Source: Ustulina deusta (taxonomy: Eukaryota; Ascomycota; Sordariomycetes; Xylariales; Xylariaceae). From it: a DNA stretch of 64,000 bases. The DNA lies in assembly GCA_023159155.1 (NCBI GenBank), contig JAJNNX010000042.1:124001-188000 (forward strand), given 5' to 3'. Under the pieces are notes generated by a model. The model had not been told where the DNA came from. It made no database searches and was given only the letters and a program-made list of their open reading frames with translations. This document shows, piece by piece, positions 46,607-56,866 of this stretch (its first letter is position 1; each line of letters begins with the position of its first letter). Made by a program: the position numbers and the translations under genes.

Positions 46607-48840
46607 GTCGGCGAGCGTGGGTTGGCTCGAGAGAGACGGTAGAATGAGTAGCTATGAAGCTGGTAACAACGGATGTAAGTGGTTTGACAGTGCGTTGCGC
46701 AGGATTGGGGTAACCAACGGCTGTCGATGTTGGGTGGGAGATGGGCAGAGACGAGGAGGGAGGGAGAGAGAGAGCGGATGAGATGAGACTAGGTAGGTAG
46801 ATATGCCACTAGTGCATGTACTCATGTACCTTTTGTCCTAGCAGGCAATGACGGGGTGATCTGGTGCTATAGTACAGGAGCAGTGGTTGTGGTCGAGGTG
46901 GTGGTTGCCGTGAAAAGCTGTCCAAGGTTTGTTATGCAGGTGAGGCTGGGGAGATGTGATAGAGGGAAAGCTCAGTTCTTCAAGCGCCTGCTGGAGGCGG
47001 CAGTCAAATTGAATTTGGTGATGCAACCGGCCTGGAACCCCACTAAAGCCGGGGTCCCGTTTGATTCTACGAAATTCTTAGAAGCACCACGGTACACTAG
47101 GTACCTGGGTGTAGAAGCGCACTGTAGAATCCCATGGCCAAATTCACGTATACCATGTACAGACGATGTACTTGCCTAGTAGCTGCTGTGGCTATGTCTT
47201 AGCCAGCCTGCAGCATGATTCTTGTTAATGCCGCGAGAAATCTACCAATACAGAATCTACAGTGCCTGCTGCTGGGTAGGTTACTTAGTCAGTCTGCTAT
47301 GCATCATCCCAACAAAAGAAATAGGCAACTTGAGGTGATACCAGGTCAAGCTCTGTGTGAATCTCTGCCTCGACTAGATAGCAGGTAGTGCTATATAGAG
47401 ATAGTTAGCTAATTCATGATTTTCACACACCTAAATTTTTCTTACATATCTCTTACTCTAAGTTAGGTAAGCAGATATTTGATCCACTAGTGCAGAGATG
47501 TATCTAGAGTGCGACCTAGATTCTACCTAGGTACCTAAGTAGGTAGTGTACGTTACGTGGTAGCGGGTAGGCAGCTGTGGCCTGGAATGACTAGGGGATC
47601 TCTCTCTCCTGCTCGGCTCGGCAGGGCTGAGTACCTACTTAGGACTTGCAGCGTGCCTGCGTTGGCTGGCTGACCGCTTCTAGGTCAACATTGCTGCCTC
47701 ACCTGTCTCTGGGGAAAACAATACAGGAAGGAAAATACAAGGGGGCAAATGAAAGAAAGATAAAGGTCCTCATAATGCAAGCCCCCAAATCTTTATTTAT
47801 GTCGAGTGTTATCTACCTACTAAGTACCTAGGTAGGAGGTAGGTATAGGTATACTGTAGGTAGTGTACAGCAACTATTGCGACAACTTGGAACACAAACC
47901 AAGAAATACCCACCTAGACTGCTATCTGTGTAGGTACTTAAGGAGATACCTTGGTTCTCTCAACCTCGGCCTTACTGCCCGCGTCCATGTAGTTGGCTGA
48001 CATGTTTGGCGTGAGATGTCTCAAAAGGAGCAGCAAGCTTGCCATGCATCTGTCTGCATATGCATTTTGCCTGACCATTCTGTCCTCTCCAAACAACAAC
48101 CACTTCTTCCATACAACAACATCATCATCAACAAGAACAAGGATCCTGTCTTTTTCTAAACAGGTCCTCCACATCTGCAATGTAGCACCGTCATACCAGA
48201 TATGCAATGCTTTTTTTACTCCTTGCTCCTTGTCAAACCATTGGTTCATGCTTCTTGGTGGAACATAAAGGCAGAAAAAAATAGGAGAGCACAATGAAAG
48301 ACAACTGGAACTATACTACTTCAAGTCAACTAGGTTGCCTTAGGGAGGTAGCCAGGCAGCTTGAGTTAACACGAAAGGCACAGATAGAGGTAAAAGTGAG
48401 GGTAGAGCAGACCAGCCCAAGGCCTAGAATCCAAGATACCTACAAGTAGCCATGGGGACAGCGGATACATGGCATAGGTAGGGATGTAGGTACCTAGCTA
48501 GGTAGGTGGTACTGTATTAGCGGGGTAGTTCCTAGATGGATTGGTCCATGACAGATCAAGGGTCGAATCAGCAAGCCAAATCCCACTTACTCAAGTGTAC
48601 ATGGTAGGTACTGTGCACCGATTACATTACACACCTAACCTACTAGGTACCTAATGACTTTCCCTCTTCAGCCTTGGGCTCTTGCAATCCCCAGCCTCGG
48701 CACAATCACTGTTCTTCCCGCCAACGTCATCGCTGAACCCCCATGAAACCAACCCATTCGTATCGCTGCACTGCATCCACGCCTTCACGCCATCGCAACT
48801 CCTACGTTCGTCCCCCCTTCGCCGCAGCCTGTCCTCCAAG
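46607..48840. other. Divergent intergenic region rich in TAGGTA motifs
   Basis: Between the divergent SBA1 and VPS24 genes. Dense TACCTA/TAGGTA motifs occur near 47520-47560, 47815-47860, 48480-48520 and 48630-48655. One possible ORF (minus 47938-48294) is listed separately. Otherwise no gene seen. Confidence 0.55.
47938..48294 (-). CDS. Possible small gene or element remnant
   Basis: An ORF of 118 codons with protein-like character, for example ALHIWYDGATLQMWRTCLEK and LVDDDVVVWKKWLLFGEDRM. It is not antisense to any known gene. It has no recognised domain, and no splice partners were found. Flanks are full of TAGGTA motifs. It could be a short orphan gene or a piece of a decayed mobile element; the evidence is composition only. 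Confidence 0.3.
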   Translation of the reverse strand: MCSPIFFCLYVPPRSMNQWFDKEQGVKKALHIWYDGATLQMWRTCLEKDRILVLVDDDVVVWKKWLLFGEDRMVRQNAYADRCMASLLLLLRHLTPNMSANYMDAGSKAEVERTKVSP

Positions 48841-49706
48841 ATGGAGAGCCTCAAAGCTCTCTTCGTCAAGCCAGATCCCAATGCCCAGGTAAGCACCGCC
48901 GTCGCTCTCCTCTCCATCTACTGTCTGTCCGAAGGCACTAGCGAAGGAACCAATCAAACCAGTCGGACTCGAATGAATACACACGGGAAAAAGGAGGGCT
49001 CAAAAAAAGAAAGCTTTAAACAGCATCACACTAACGAACACCTCTCTACACCCAGATGCGCAAATGCAATCAGCTCATCCGCTCAAACCTCCGCAAACTC
49101 GACCGCGACATCGCTGCCGTCCGTCAAGTCGAGCAGAAGACGAAGAATCTGATCGTAGCAGCCGATAGGCGAGGCGCCCGCGACGCGACACGGCGGGCCC
49201 AGGCGCAGCGGGAGGCGCGGGACTTTGCGCGAGAACTGATCCGGGCGCGGCGGACGTCGGCACGCCTGATAACATCCAAGGCCCAGCTGAGCAGCGTTCA
49301 GATGCAGGTGAACGAGGCTTTCGCCGTGCGGAAGATCGAGGGCAGCATCAGGGCGAGCGTAGGGATCATGAAGGACGTGAACGCTTTGATCCGCCTGCCC
49401 GAGCTGGCCGGCACCATGCGCGAGCTGAGCACCGAGCTGATGAAGGCCGGCGTGATCGAGGAGATGGTCGGCGAGAACCTACCCGTCGACGAGGATGCCA
49501 TGTTCGAGGACGAGGAGATGGAGGCTGATGGGGAGGTCGACAGGGTCCTCGGCGAGATCCTCAAGGGCAAGATGGAAAAAGCTGGCCCCATGCCCGTCAC
49601 ACCCGTCGCGCCCGAGCCTACGCCTGCCGAGCTGGAAGACGAGGAGGAGGACCAGGAGGCCATGATGGATCAGATGAGGAACAGACTCGAGGCTTTAAGG
49701 AGTTAG
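48841..49706 (+). CDS. VPS24: ESCRT-III subunit Vps24/CHMP3
   Basis: Model: join(48841..48888, 49056..49706), one 167-base intron (donor CAG/gtaagc, acceptor acacccag, phase 0), 232 residues. Vps24 co-polymerises with Snf7 and Vps2 on endosomal membranes to form the multivesicular-body sorting filament. The protein starts MESLKALFVKPDPNAQ, then MRKCNQLIRSNLRKLDRDIA and a basic helical hairpin (about 15-70). Family blocks are SARLITSKAQLSSVQMQVNE, GIMKDVNALIRLPELAGTMR and ELSTELMKAGVIEEMV, which favour Vps24 over Vps2. The C-terminal part is acidic (FEDEEMEADGEVDRVLGEIL) and ends in EAMMDQMRNRLEALRS, a MIT-interacting motif for Vps4. The Glu/Pro linker at about 190-215 is longer than in yeast. 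Confidence 0.9.
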
Positions 49707-50107
49707 CCGAGTCTCATCGCCGTCGATTTCCCTCTTCTTTTCCTTTTTTTGTCCAAATCTGTCCTTTTTTTTTCGGACCATTCATAATGATACAGGCGTT
49801 TGGGAGCCAGGAGTCCTTGGGTTAGTGAACTAGCATCTCGTGGTCGGGTTGTATTGAATTCATCATTGTCCAGCTACGAAGCGAAGACCAAAGACCATAG
49901 AACCAGACTGGACGTATATATACAGGAAAGAAACCACTTCTGGTCTATTCACACATCAAGTTTACAGCCCCGTGTGACCGCATCTGTGGTATCCAAATCC
50001 CTCTTTCTCGACTTGGGAGAATGGCTTTTTTCCGACCTTGTCCAATTGGGCTAGGGATATTACACAATACTTACCTACCTATGTAAGGGCGACCAACCTA
50101 CATTCGC
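49707..50107. other. Convergent intergenic region
   Basis: Between the stops of VPS24 and the BTB gene. Contains T runs near 49740 and 49766 that fit 3' UTR sequence. No gene seen. Confidence 0.6.
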
Positions 50108-51812
50108 TCATCTAAAAGACCACCTTGGCGTCGTAGACATGTGGTCCGGCCCCTGGTCCTCAGCCGTCCAGTCCCAGCTCGTGGCCGTGAACACATCCCG
50201 CGCAAACTTATCCGCGCCCATGGCATTCTCAAACCTCAGTCTCTGATCCCCAGCCAGGGACCTCGTGAACTGAAACGGCCTCTCATCCCCATCTCCATCC
50301 CCATCCCCGCGACCACCCGTCTTCCTGCCGGCGTCCTCGGGCATCCACGCATGCGCAGCGCGACTATTCTTCCACGCGGCCCTGGACACCGGGATGGAAT
50401 TCGCCGACAGCAATCCCTGGATGAAATCGAGGATGGGCAACAGGCGGGTGCGCAGGCCGCAGTTCGTGTGGTTCTTGTCGATCTGGTAGGCGGGACATTG
50501 GCGGAGCGTGGCGAGGACGTGGTCGACGGGGAGCAGGGCCGTGTCGGCGACGGCGTCGAGGGACGCGGGCGAGAAGTCCACGAGGAACAGCAGCCCCTTG
50601 TTCGCGAGGAACTTGAACATCTCCCCCAGCTGGTACGAGTCGCACGCCACGCTCGAGTCGTAGCCGAGCTTGCACTGCCGCGCGCCCCGCGACGACGTGT
50701 ACAGCACGAGGAAGTGCCGCGGCACCGAGGCGAGCGCGTTCAGCACGCTGTTGCGCCTGTATTGCAGTTCTTCTGAGAGGGGAGGGGGGCCCGGGTTAAT
50801 ATGGCAGGCACTGCGCGTAGCTGGGGGGGGGGGGGGGAGTAGATTCCTCGCGAGAGGAGAAAAAATATTAAAAAATATTAAAAAATATTAATAATGAAAG
50901 AAAAGAGTTGAAACACGTACGCTCGAGCCCGTCTTGCAGGTACCACCAAGTAGCGCTCGTCGTCTCGTCGTCTTCCTCGCCGAACGAGCTCCACTGGCAG
51001 GAGCCGTTCATGATGAGCTCTCGGGTGGCGGCCTGGAACTTGCCGGGCTGGTTCAGCAGCCAGGAGACGAGGATTTTCTGGCGCAGGACGTTCTCGTTGG
51101 CGCGGCTCATGATGCCGCTGGGGCCGGCGGCGGCGGCATCGTCCCGGACCGGCTTGCCGCGGCTCGTGACGGGCCACTTGAACTTGAGGCTGGTGGCCAC
51201 GTACTTGGAGACGGCGGCGGCGCAGTCGAAGCGGTCGGCGAGCACGGCCAGCGTCGTCACGAACGACATGGTGACGGCGGCCTGCGCCCGGCCGGCCTCG
51301 GCGTCGCGCCCGTGCAGGATCCGCAGGAGGTCCGCGAACGCCGTCTCCCGGTACGCGTACGACGTCGCCTCGTCGTCGTCGTGGATCGAGACCCACGGCA
51401 GGTCCCGCGCGTCCGCGTCCCGGGGCCGCAGGTTCTTCAGCGCCAGCGCCGCGAACGCGGCCGCGACGTCGTTCGCCTCCTTGAAGTGCGGGTCCCCGAG
51501 GAGCTTGTCGAAGTACTTGGACTGGGCCCTGAGCACGGCGAGATCCACGCGGAACGCGAGACGCACCCTCGCCTTCGGCACGGGCCGCGGCGGCGGATGC
51601 GGATCCCCGCGGCTCGCGTGTCTCGGCTGTGCGGCGGCCTTACGGGCCGAGCGGATCGTGTCCTTCGAGTTCTGGAAGGTCACGTCGAGCACGACATCGC
51701 CGTGTTCGGAGACGACGACGACTTCTTCAGGGCGCTGCTCCCCGCCGCCGCGAGGGGGCTCTGACGAGGAGGGGTCTCCGCCATCCGGTGCGCCGCCTGC
51801 CGAGTCCTCCAT
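50108..51812 (-). CDS. BTB/POZ-like fungal protein
   Basis: Two exons on the minus strand: 51812..50921 and 50772..50108, one 148-base intron (donor C/gtacgt, acceptor cctctcag, phase 1), 518 residues. The N-terminal region matches fungal BTB-type proteins: GDVVLDVTFQNSKDTIRSAR, then FRVDLAVLRAQSKYFDKLLG and a late AYRETAFADLLRILHGRD. BTB folds mediate dimerisation and recruit partners such as cullin 3. The C-terminal half (QELQYRRNSVLNALASVPRH onward) has conserved-looking Cys/Trp positions (GARQCKLGYDSSVACDSYQL, then CPAYQIDKNHTNCGLRTRLL), perhaps a small zinc or disulphide fold; this type of domain follows the BTB domain in a lineage-expanded family of Pezizomycotina. The specific role is unknown. 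Confidence 0.8.
50823..50890. repeat. G15 homopolymer and decamer repeat in the BTB intron
   Basis: A run of 15 G at 50823-50837 and three perfect tandem copies of aaaaatatta at 50861-50890, both inside the intron of the BTB gene (C15 and TAATATTTTT on the coding strand). Confidence 0.9.
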
Positions 51813-53036
51813 CTGGTCTGTCTCCGGTGTGAGGCAATACCTTGAAGACGGCGGACGATAAGGACCTCATCAGCTTTCAGTGCGATCAATGCCGCCTTAC
51901 TCCTCGAGGTTTTGCGAGAGAGCGTGATTGGGCTCGGGCGTGGGTTGGGAATAGGGCGGAGAACTGGCTAGGTAGTCAAACTGTTGACCTCTTGAAAGTA
52001 AGCAAGAAGTTTTTCACTCACTTAAATATAAAATGTCAAAAATTGGAACTCGGAAATAATTCATATAGATACTAGATAAGATGGATATGTTTTTTTTTTT
52101 CCCCCGGATGCTGCTGTGATTCGAGTTATGAGACGATGTTGGACAGCATTGACATCAGGCATGGTGGGGTAACTGGGGTGGGATCAGCGCTAGACCAATT
52201 AGGGATATTACATGTCCCCTATTGGCTGGCTGTGTTCGCGGTAAGTGGGTACTAGGCACTTATTCACTGTCTACACTGGGTACCTACTCACATCAACATA
52301 CGATATCCTATTAGGCGGGAACAAGATATTATCTCCTTCATAAGTCACAGCTACATATAATGGAAATTTTCAACTTTAAACGAACTAGGTTCATCCCATG
52401 AGATTCGAGGAGGACCATGTTTCCTGATGGTTCCGGCTTAGGAATTCGAGCATATCTATTGCACCTGCTATTCTCAATTGTGAGCTAGGTAGTAGGCATC
52501 TTCTAGTAAATAGAGGGTAGGTAGGTCTTTCATTGATTGTATGAAACAGTAAGGTAGGTTCATTGCATCTCGTCATGCACAGGACGGAAGAGGTAGGCAT
52601 ACCCTTCTCTCTGGCTTGTCGCATCGTCATATCGGCCACGAAAACTTGTCACTCTCCCTCTACCTCTACACCAAAACCTCCTTCAGACCAACAGACATTT
52701 GAAGTATAATCTTTCACTACTCTCGCAGCTTGCCATTTAACCTTGACCATGTGGATTCCCGCAGACGAGGTCAGGCCCTATCGGGTATATTTCTGCCTTC
52801 CTTAGTTACCGAGCAGAGACAAATTTGTACGTCTCGAACAACTCCATCGCGGGGAGGTCGAGCAAGCTAATCCGCTGTAGGCCTTGGGCATTGCTGTGAC
52901 CGGCGAAAGTATCCATGCTCCGGAATCCATCTTTGTCTACTATTATATTACGGCCACAGACGCGGATCCACCGGCGGGAGCCGGCGAACACGGGGTCAAT
53001 ATAGAACCTCTAGCCACGTCAAAGCGTCCTAGGGCC
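51813..53036. other. Intergenic with an orphan exon-like fragment
   Basis: Upstream of the BTB gene and of the small plus-strand gene. Mostly AT-rich, with a T run and C-rich stretch near 52090. The right end contains the minus-strand exon-like fragment listed separately. Confidence 0.55.
52806..53009 (-). pseudogene. Orphan 3' exon-like fragment
   Basis: A minus-strand reading frame of 67 codons beginning directly after an acceptor-like ggctag and ending in TAA. It reads like a globular protein: RFYIDPVFAGSRRWIRVCGR, then NIIVDKDGFRSMDTFAGHSN and RISLLDLPAMELFETYKFV. No upstream exon can be found on the minus strand, because that space is taken by the opposite-strand gene at 53037-53422. 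It is probably the last exon of a truncated gene. The antisense plus frame is also open but looks far less protein-like. Confidence 0.5.
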
Positions 53037-53422
53037 ATGTTCGAACTGGGGCCGTGGTTGCGAAATAGTCGGGTGCTGAATTTGGGCGATTGGCTTGAGG
53101 AACGATACCCCCTGATGACGGCCGACTATACCGCCACACAGCTATCGGATTCCAACTTCATCAAACAGACTTTTGCTGAGCACGTTCTTACCTTTTGCCC
53201 ATTTATATGGCTTGCCCCTGAATTAAGTAAGAGCTATCTTGCCGTATATATCAGTGGTTGACTGCACATACTGATATCGTGATAGTCCGCACAGCCTGGG
53301 AGGATATTCGCAGGTTTGCACACTGGAAATGGGACGAGCTTATGGCCATTGGACCTGACAGTCCCATTCAAGTATCAGACATTCAGATGTTCCGAAGACC
53401 CTCGTTTTGGTTACCCCGTTGA
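53037..53422 (+). CDS. Small hypothetical protein, two exons
   Basis: Model: join(53037..53226, 53286..53422), a 59-base intron (donor TTAA/gtaaga, acceptor gtgatag), 108 residues. It starts MFELGPWLRNSRVLNLGDWL and continues EERYPLMTADYTATQLSDSN; across the junction it reads APELIRTAWEDIRRFAHWKW and ends MFRRPSFWLPR. The clean junction and the Trp/aromatic-rich sequence support a real gene. The same frame is open back to an ATG at 52884, which would give 159 residues, but that extension is antisense to the better-looking minus-strand fragment. No known domain. Could be part of a larger decayed locus. Confidence 0.55.
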
Positions 53423-54049
53423 GCCTCTCTCGTGGATTTTTTTTTCTCTCGCCCTTCTTTCACCGAACCAAGCTTGTTTTATCTTGGTATAGCTCTCTGT
53501 GCAACACCGGAACGGGTCACAGAATCTTTTAGAAAGCGCAAAGTATTCCCCAGGTGTACAGTATATCCAAATATAAACTCAGCGAGTTAAAAAGCGGAAT
53601 TTTCTTGTCAAGCAGGACAGCCACACTCGAAGGCGTAGGTGGCTAGTAGGAAGCGAGTATGATGCAGCGAAGTGGTCGTACGAAAAGAAAATTAGTCCCA
53701 ACATATATAATGTCACAATGCCAAAGCAGCACAATTGTTGAACCAAGGTTACCTCATTATTTGTACCGGTACTATGCGATTTCAAGCCCACCACGTGCTT
53801 TCTACATGTCAGCTGCCAGGCCGAGATTGGAGTTTGGCATATATAATAGGCCTATGCTGGGAGTACAAGAATCCTATCAAGTTTGTTATATTATACGTTA
53901 TCCCTCCCTCGAGAAATCTTCGAAATTTCACCCTTAAGCATGACCTTGACGGATTTCTATCATGTTCCCCCATTATACACGTAACATTTGCAACAGACTC
54001 TGCGCAAATTGTCACCTTTGTCCATGCGCACCTCACATGAACTGCCACG
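53423..54049. other. Intergenic, nothing recognised
   Basis: 627 AT-rich bases between two plus-strand small genes. Overlapping short ORFs on both strands lack coding character. Confidence 0.55.
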
Positions 54050-54869
54050 ATGAAGTACTACCCTAACGTCCCCAGCCTACAGGCCAACCGGCTCTACGTC
54101 GCCCTCGAATACCCAGAGGATCCAGATATCCAATACGAATCTCAACCCGAGCTCTTACCTGCAGGCCTACGAACGCAAGCTAACGGGGAGCGGGAACTTG
54201 AATACGTTTGTTGCCTGTGCTCCACATCTTTGTAGTGATTAGAACCTAACAGTTCGTAGACTTGGAGCTTCATGCTCATATTCAAGCAAGATGAGCAGCT
54301 GCGCATTAAGCGGTATACTATAGACTGCCGTCCAGATGCAACAGATGTCTTCCCAGATATCATGGAACAGTGTATCAGAAATGATCATCTGCTCAGGAAC
54401 GACTGCATCATCGAGACAACGATCACAGAGAGCTACTTACTCAGCTACATCCCTCGTCTTATGATCCTTCTGAGGATGCAAGGTCTAGATATTCGATCCT
54501 TCGAGACATTCCTTGCCAGTCATGACTGGACTCCAGACAGAGCCGCATGGGGGTCTCACTTGACGCACCTATGGGCTCGGCAGGTCCTGATCGACTGTGA
54601 AGCTATCAGTACCAACGAGGAGGGAAGTGAGGACTCCTCCCATCCAAGCCTCTCCCTAACACACCTCGGGAACGTGCGCTGACTCCGGCCGTAACACAGT
54701 AATTTCGGTCGAGGAAGCCGTCCGGACATCCGTAAGGCAACACCAGCAGCTACACCCCTCTGACTTCGACTGGTCTCAGGGCTGGAACCCCGAACGACGA
54801 ATCTATATATACGACGTGAACCCATCCACGCCGGAGCCAAGGCGAAGGGCGAGAAAGAGGGTGAGGTGA
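54050..54869 (+). CDS. Hypothetical protein, three exons
   Basis: Model: join(54050..54205, 54260..54626, 54700..54869), 230 residues; introns of 54 and 73 bases (donors gtttgt and gtgagg, acceptors ttcgtag and acacag). Begins MKYYPNVPSLQANRLYVALE. Exon 2 reads TWSFMLIFKQDEQLRIKRYT, then LLRMQGLDIRSFETFLASHD and WGSHLTHLWARQVLIDCEAI. Exon 3 adds ISVEEAVRTSVRQHQQLHPS and SQGWNPERRIYIYDVN, then a basic tail. Reading through the second intron instead would stop early with LTHLGNVR. No signal peptide, membrane segment or familiar motif. It may be a lineage-specific protein; the neighbouring small gene has a similar style, but I see no clear homology between them. Confidence 0.6.
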
Positions 54870-55301
54870 TTGGGTGTGGGGGGAGATTATTACGAACGCG
54901 GGTATGGGATCTGGTGCGGAGTGTTTCACCCTCCGTTCACCTGAACCGATAACATAATGCTTAACATTCATATATCTGTAATCAAATCCATCTGCCAAGA
55001 GTGGAAACATTGTGGAACATGATGTCAATGACGTCCGGTCTTCCAAAATATACATCTCACCAGCGCCTATTCTTTAACGTAAAATACGCTTCGCAGATAC
55101 ACCTCTAACCCTCCTAGACCCATGCCTAGGAAGACCTAGGAGCCTATGACACTGCGTCGGCAATACGTTGACTTGAAAGCGGCATTTTCTAGTTTCCGGG
55201 TTTTCCCTTTCTTTCTTCGCGGGCATGTCCCTGTCGCATTCTCTCCACCCCCTCCATTTCCATAATATAGTCGGAGCTCAGCATCGCCTAAGACAGCATG
55301 T
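54870..55301. other. Convergent intergenic region
   Basis: Between the hypothetical gene and the FTR1 stop codon; presumably 3' UTR sequence of both. No gene seen. Confidence 0.6.
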
Positions 55302-56634
55302 TTAAGCAGGGGTGATAGATGCAGAAGCCGCTGGCTTCGCCCCCGAACCCTCCTCCTCGCTGAGCTCGGCGGGTCCAGCTACGGCCGAACTTTTCTTGGT
55401 CTGGAATAGCGGCCAGTGTCCCTTGACCTCGCGATATCTCATGACGCCCAGAGCGATCACAATAGCGACCCAGTAAAGGTTATACGCGATGACGGAGCCA
55501 TACGTTGCTGAATTCGTCCATCCAAGAATGGCGTTGAAGATTCCCCAACCTCCGCCACCGTTGAGCTCAGGGTTGCAACACTATAAGAGCTGAATGTCAG
55601 TGTTTTGACTCGGATGAAGGGTGTGCCGCTGTACTTACGTTAACATGCCAGACGCTCTTATCGACGTCATATGATCCCGGTCCGCTTCCAAGCTCGGCAG
55701 CATCGCCGCCGACGACATTATTCCACTGCTGGGCTTCCAAGTACCAGACGGCGCGAGAGAAAAGACCGGCGCCGACTAGGTACAGCAAACAGGTGGAAAC
55801 GACGAGGAAGTACTGCAGCCGAGTCGTGGTGCCACCCCTGGACGATATCAATATGTCATTCTCAGCGACGAAAGTCATTCCGTGTTTTTTTTTTTTTTTT
55901 TTCATTTCTCACCTACCTATACAAGATATATCCCGCGACAACCCCCGCGATCAGCCCCACGACAACCGGCAAGGGCACGGCGGTGGCAGGCGCCGAGAAG
56001 GAAACGCCGGCGATGAAGACAATGGCCTCGATGCCCTCCCTCAGGACGGTGATGAAGGGGAGCACGAACATGGCGTACTTCTCCGCGAAGCGTTTCAGCC
56101 AGCCGGCGCGAGACCCGCCGCCCACGCCGATGGGGGCCTCGAGGGCCTTGGCGAGCTTCACGCGCCACTTCTCCTGCAGCTTGCCGACGCGGAGGAGGGC
56201 GACGCCGACGACGCTGATGATGAGCGAGGCGACGAGCGCGAAGGCGCCCTCGTAGTTGTACTCGTTGGTCTCCCACGCGTCACGGCCCACCGTGTAGAAG
56301 GTGCCGATGATACCGGCAGCGATGACGAGGCAGATGAAGAAGCCGATGCCGACTCCGAGCCACACCTTCGTTGACCCATCGCCGGTCAGTACAATTGTGC
56401 GCGCGCGCGATCACGTATGCTCGTAGTATTTTTTGCACGGCGAATTTGTGATGTAATAGAATAGAGGCGGGCTCTTACCTGTCTGACCAGGGCCTTGTAT
56501 ACGGCGACATCGCGGCCGGGCCCGTCGAGGGTCTGTTTGAGGAACGCGAGGAGCACGGAGACGATGATGACGGTCTCGAGCGCCTCGCGGAAGACGACGA
56601 GGAAGACGGGGACGGAGAAGACGTCTTTCGTCAT
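55302..56634 (-). CDS. FTR1: High-affinity iron permease
   Basis: Four exons on the minus strand: 56634..56479, 56365..55917, 55837..55639, 55580..55302; 360 residues, phases 0, 2 and 0. Ftr1 takes the ferric ion made by the partner ferroxidase across the plasma membrane. The first iron motif is [11 protein letters not shown] (REALE, residues 16-20, for the usual REGLE); the second is [10 protein letters not shown] (REGIE, 161-165). Seven or so hydrophobic segments are present, for example [38 protein letters not shown] and [20 protein letters not shown], and the typical late [20 protein letters not shown] and YLEAQQWNN stretches. The cytosolic tail is Ser/Ala/Glu-rich. Divergent from the FET3-type gene, sharing a 1.84 kb promoter with GATA-type sites. 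Confidence 0.95.
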
Positions 56635-56857
56635 GGTGATTGCCGATTGATGAGCACTTACACACACCGGTTCGCAGGTGGGAGAGAGAAAGCAGAGACG
56701 AGGAAATCGTCAACAGGAAACGGGGATAGACACCCCATCCAAGACCCAAAGACACACAGCTATACCCGGCAGGATGAATCGGACCACTCCAAGCTAGCTT
56801 AGAGCGCACTGTGGTGGTGTAACACTCGCGACTCAGCGTTCCGCGATTATCTATTCG

Positions 56858-56866
56858 ATCTGATAA
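56858..56866 (+). promoter_or_regulatory. Iron GATA-factor site ATCTGATAA
   Basis: A perfect match to ATCWGATAA, the element bound by SreA/Sre1/SRE-type repressors in ascomycetes, 224 bases upstream of the FTR1 start codon. Confidence 0.7.

Noticed and set aside
54627..54682. Stop of the hypothetical gene at 54682 (LTHLGNVR)
   Set aside because: Splicing at 54627-54699 removes it and opens a well-formed third exon (ISVEEAVRTSV...) ending at 54869.
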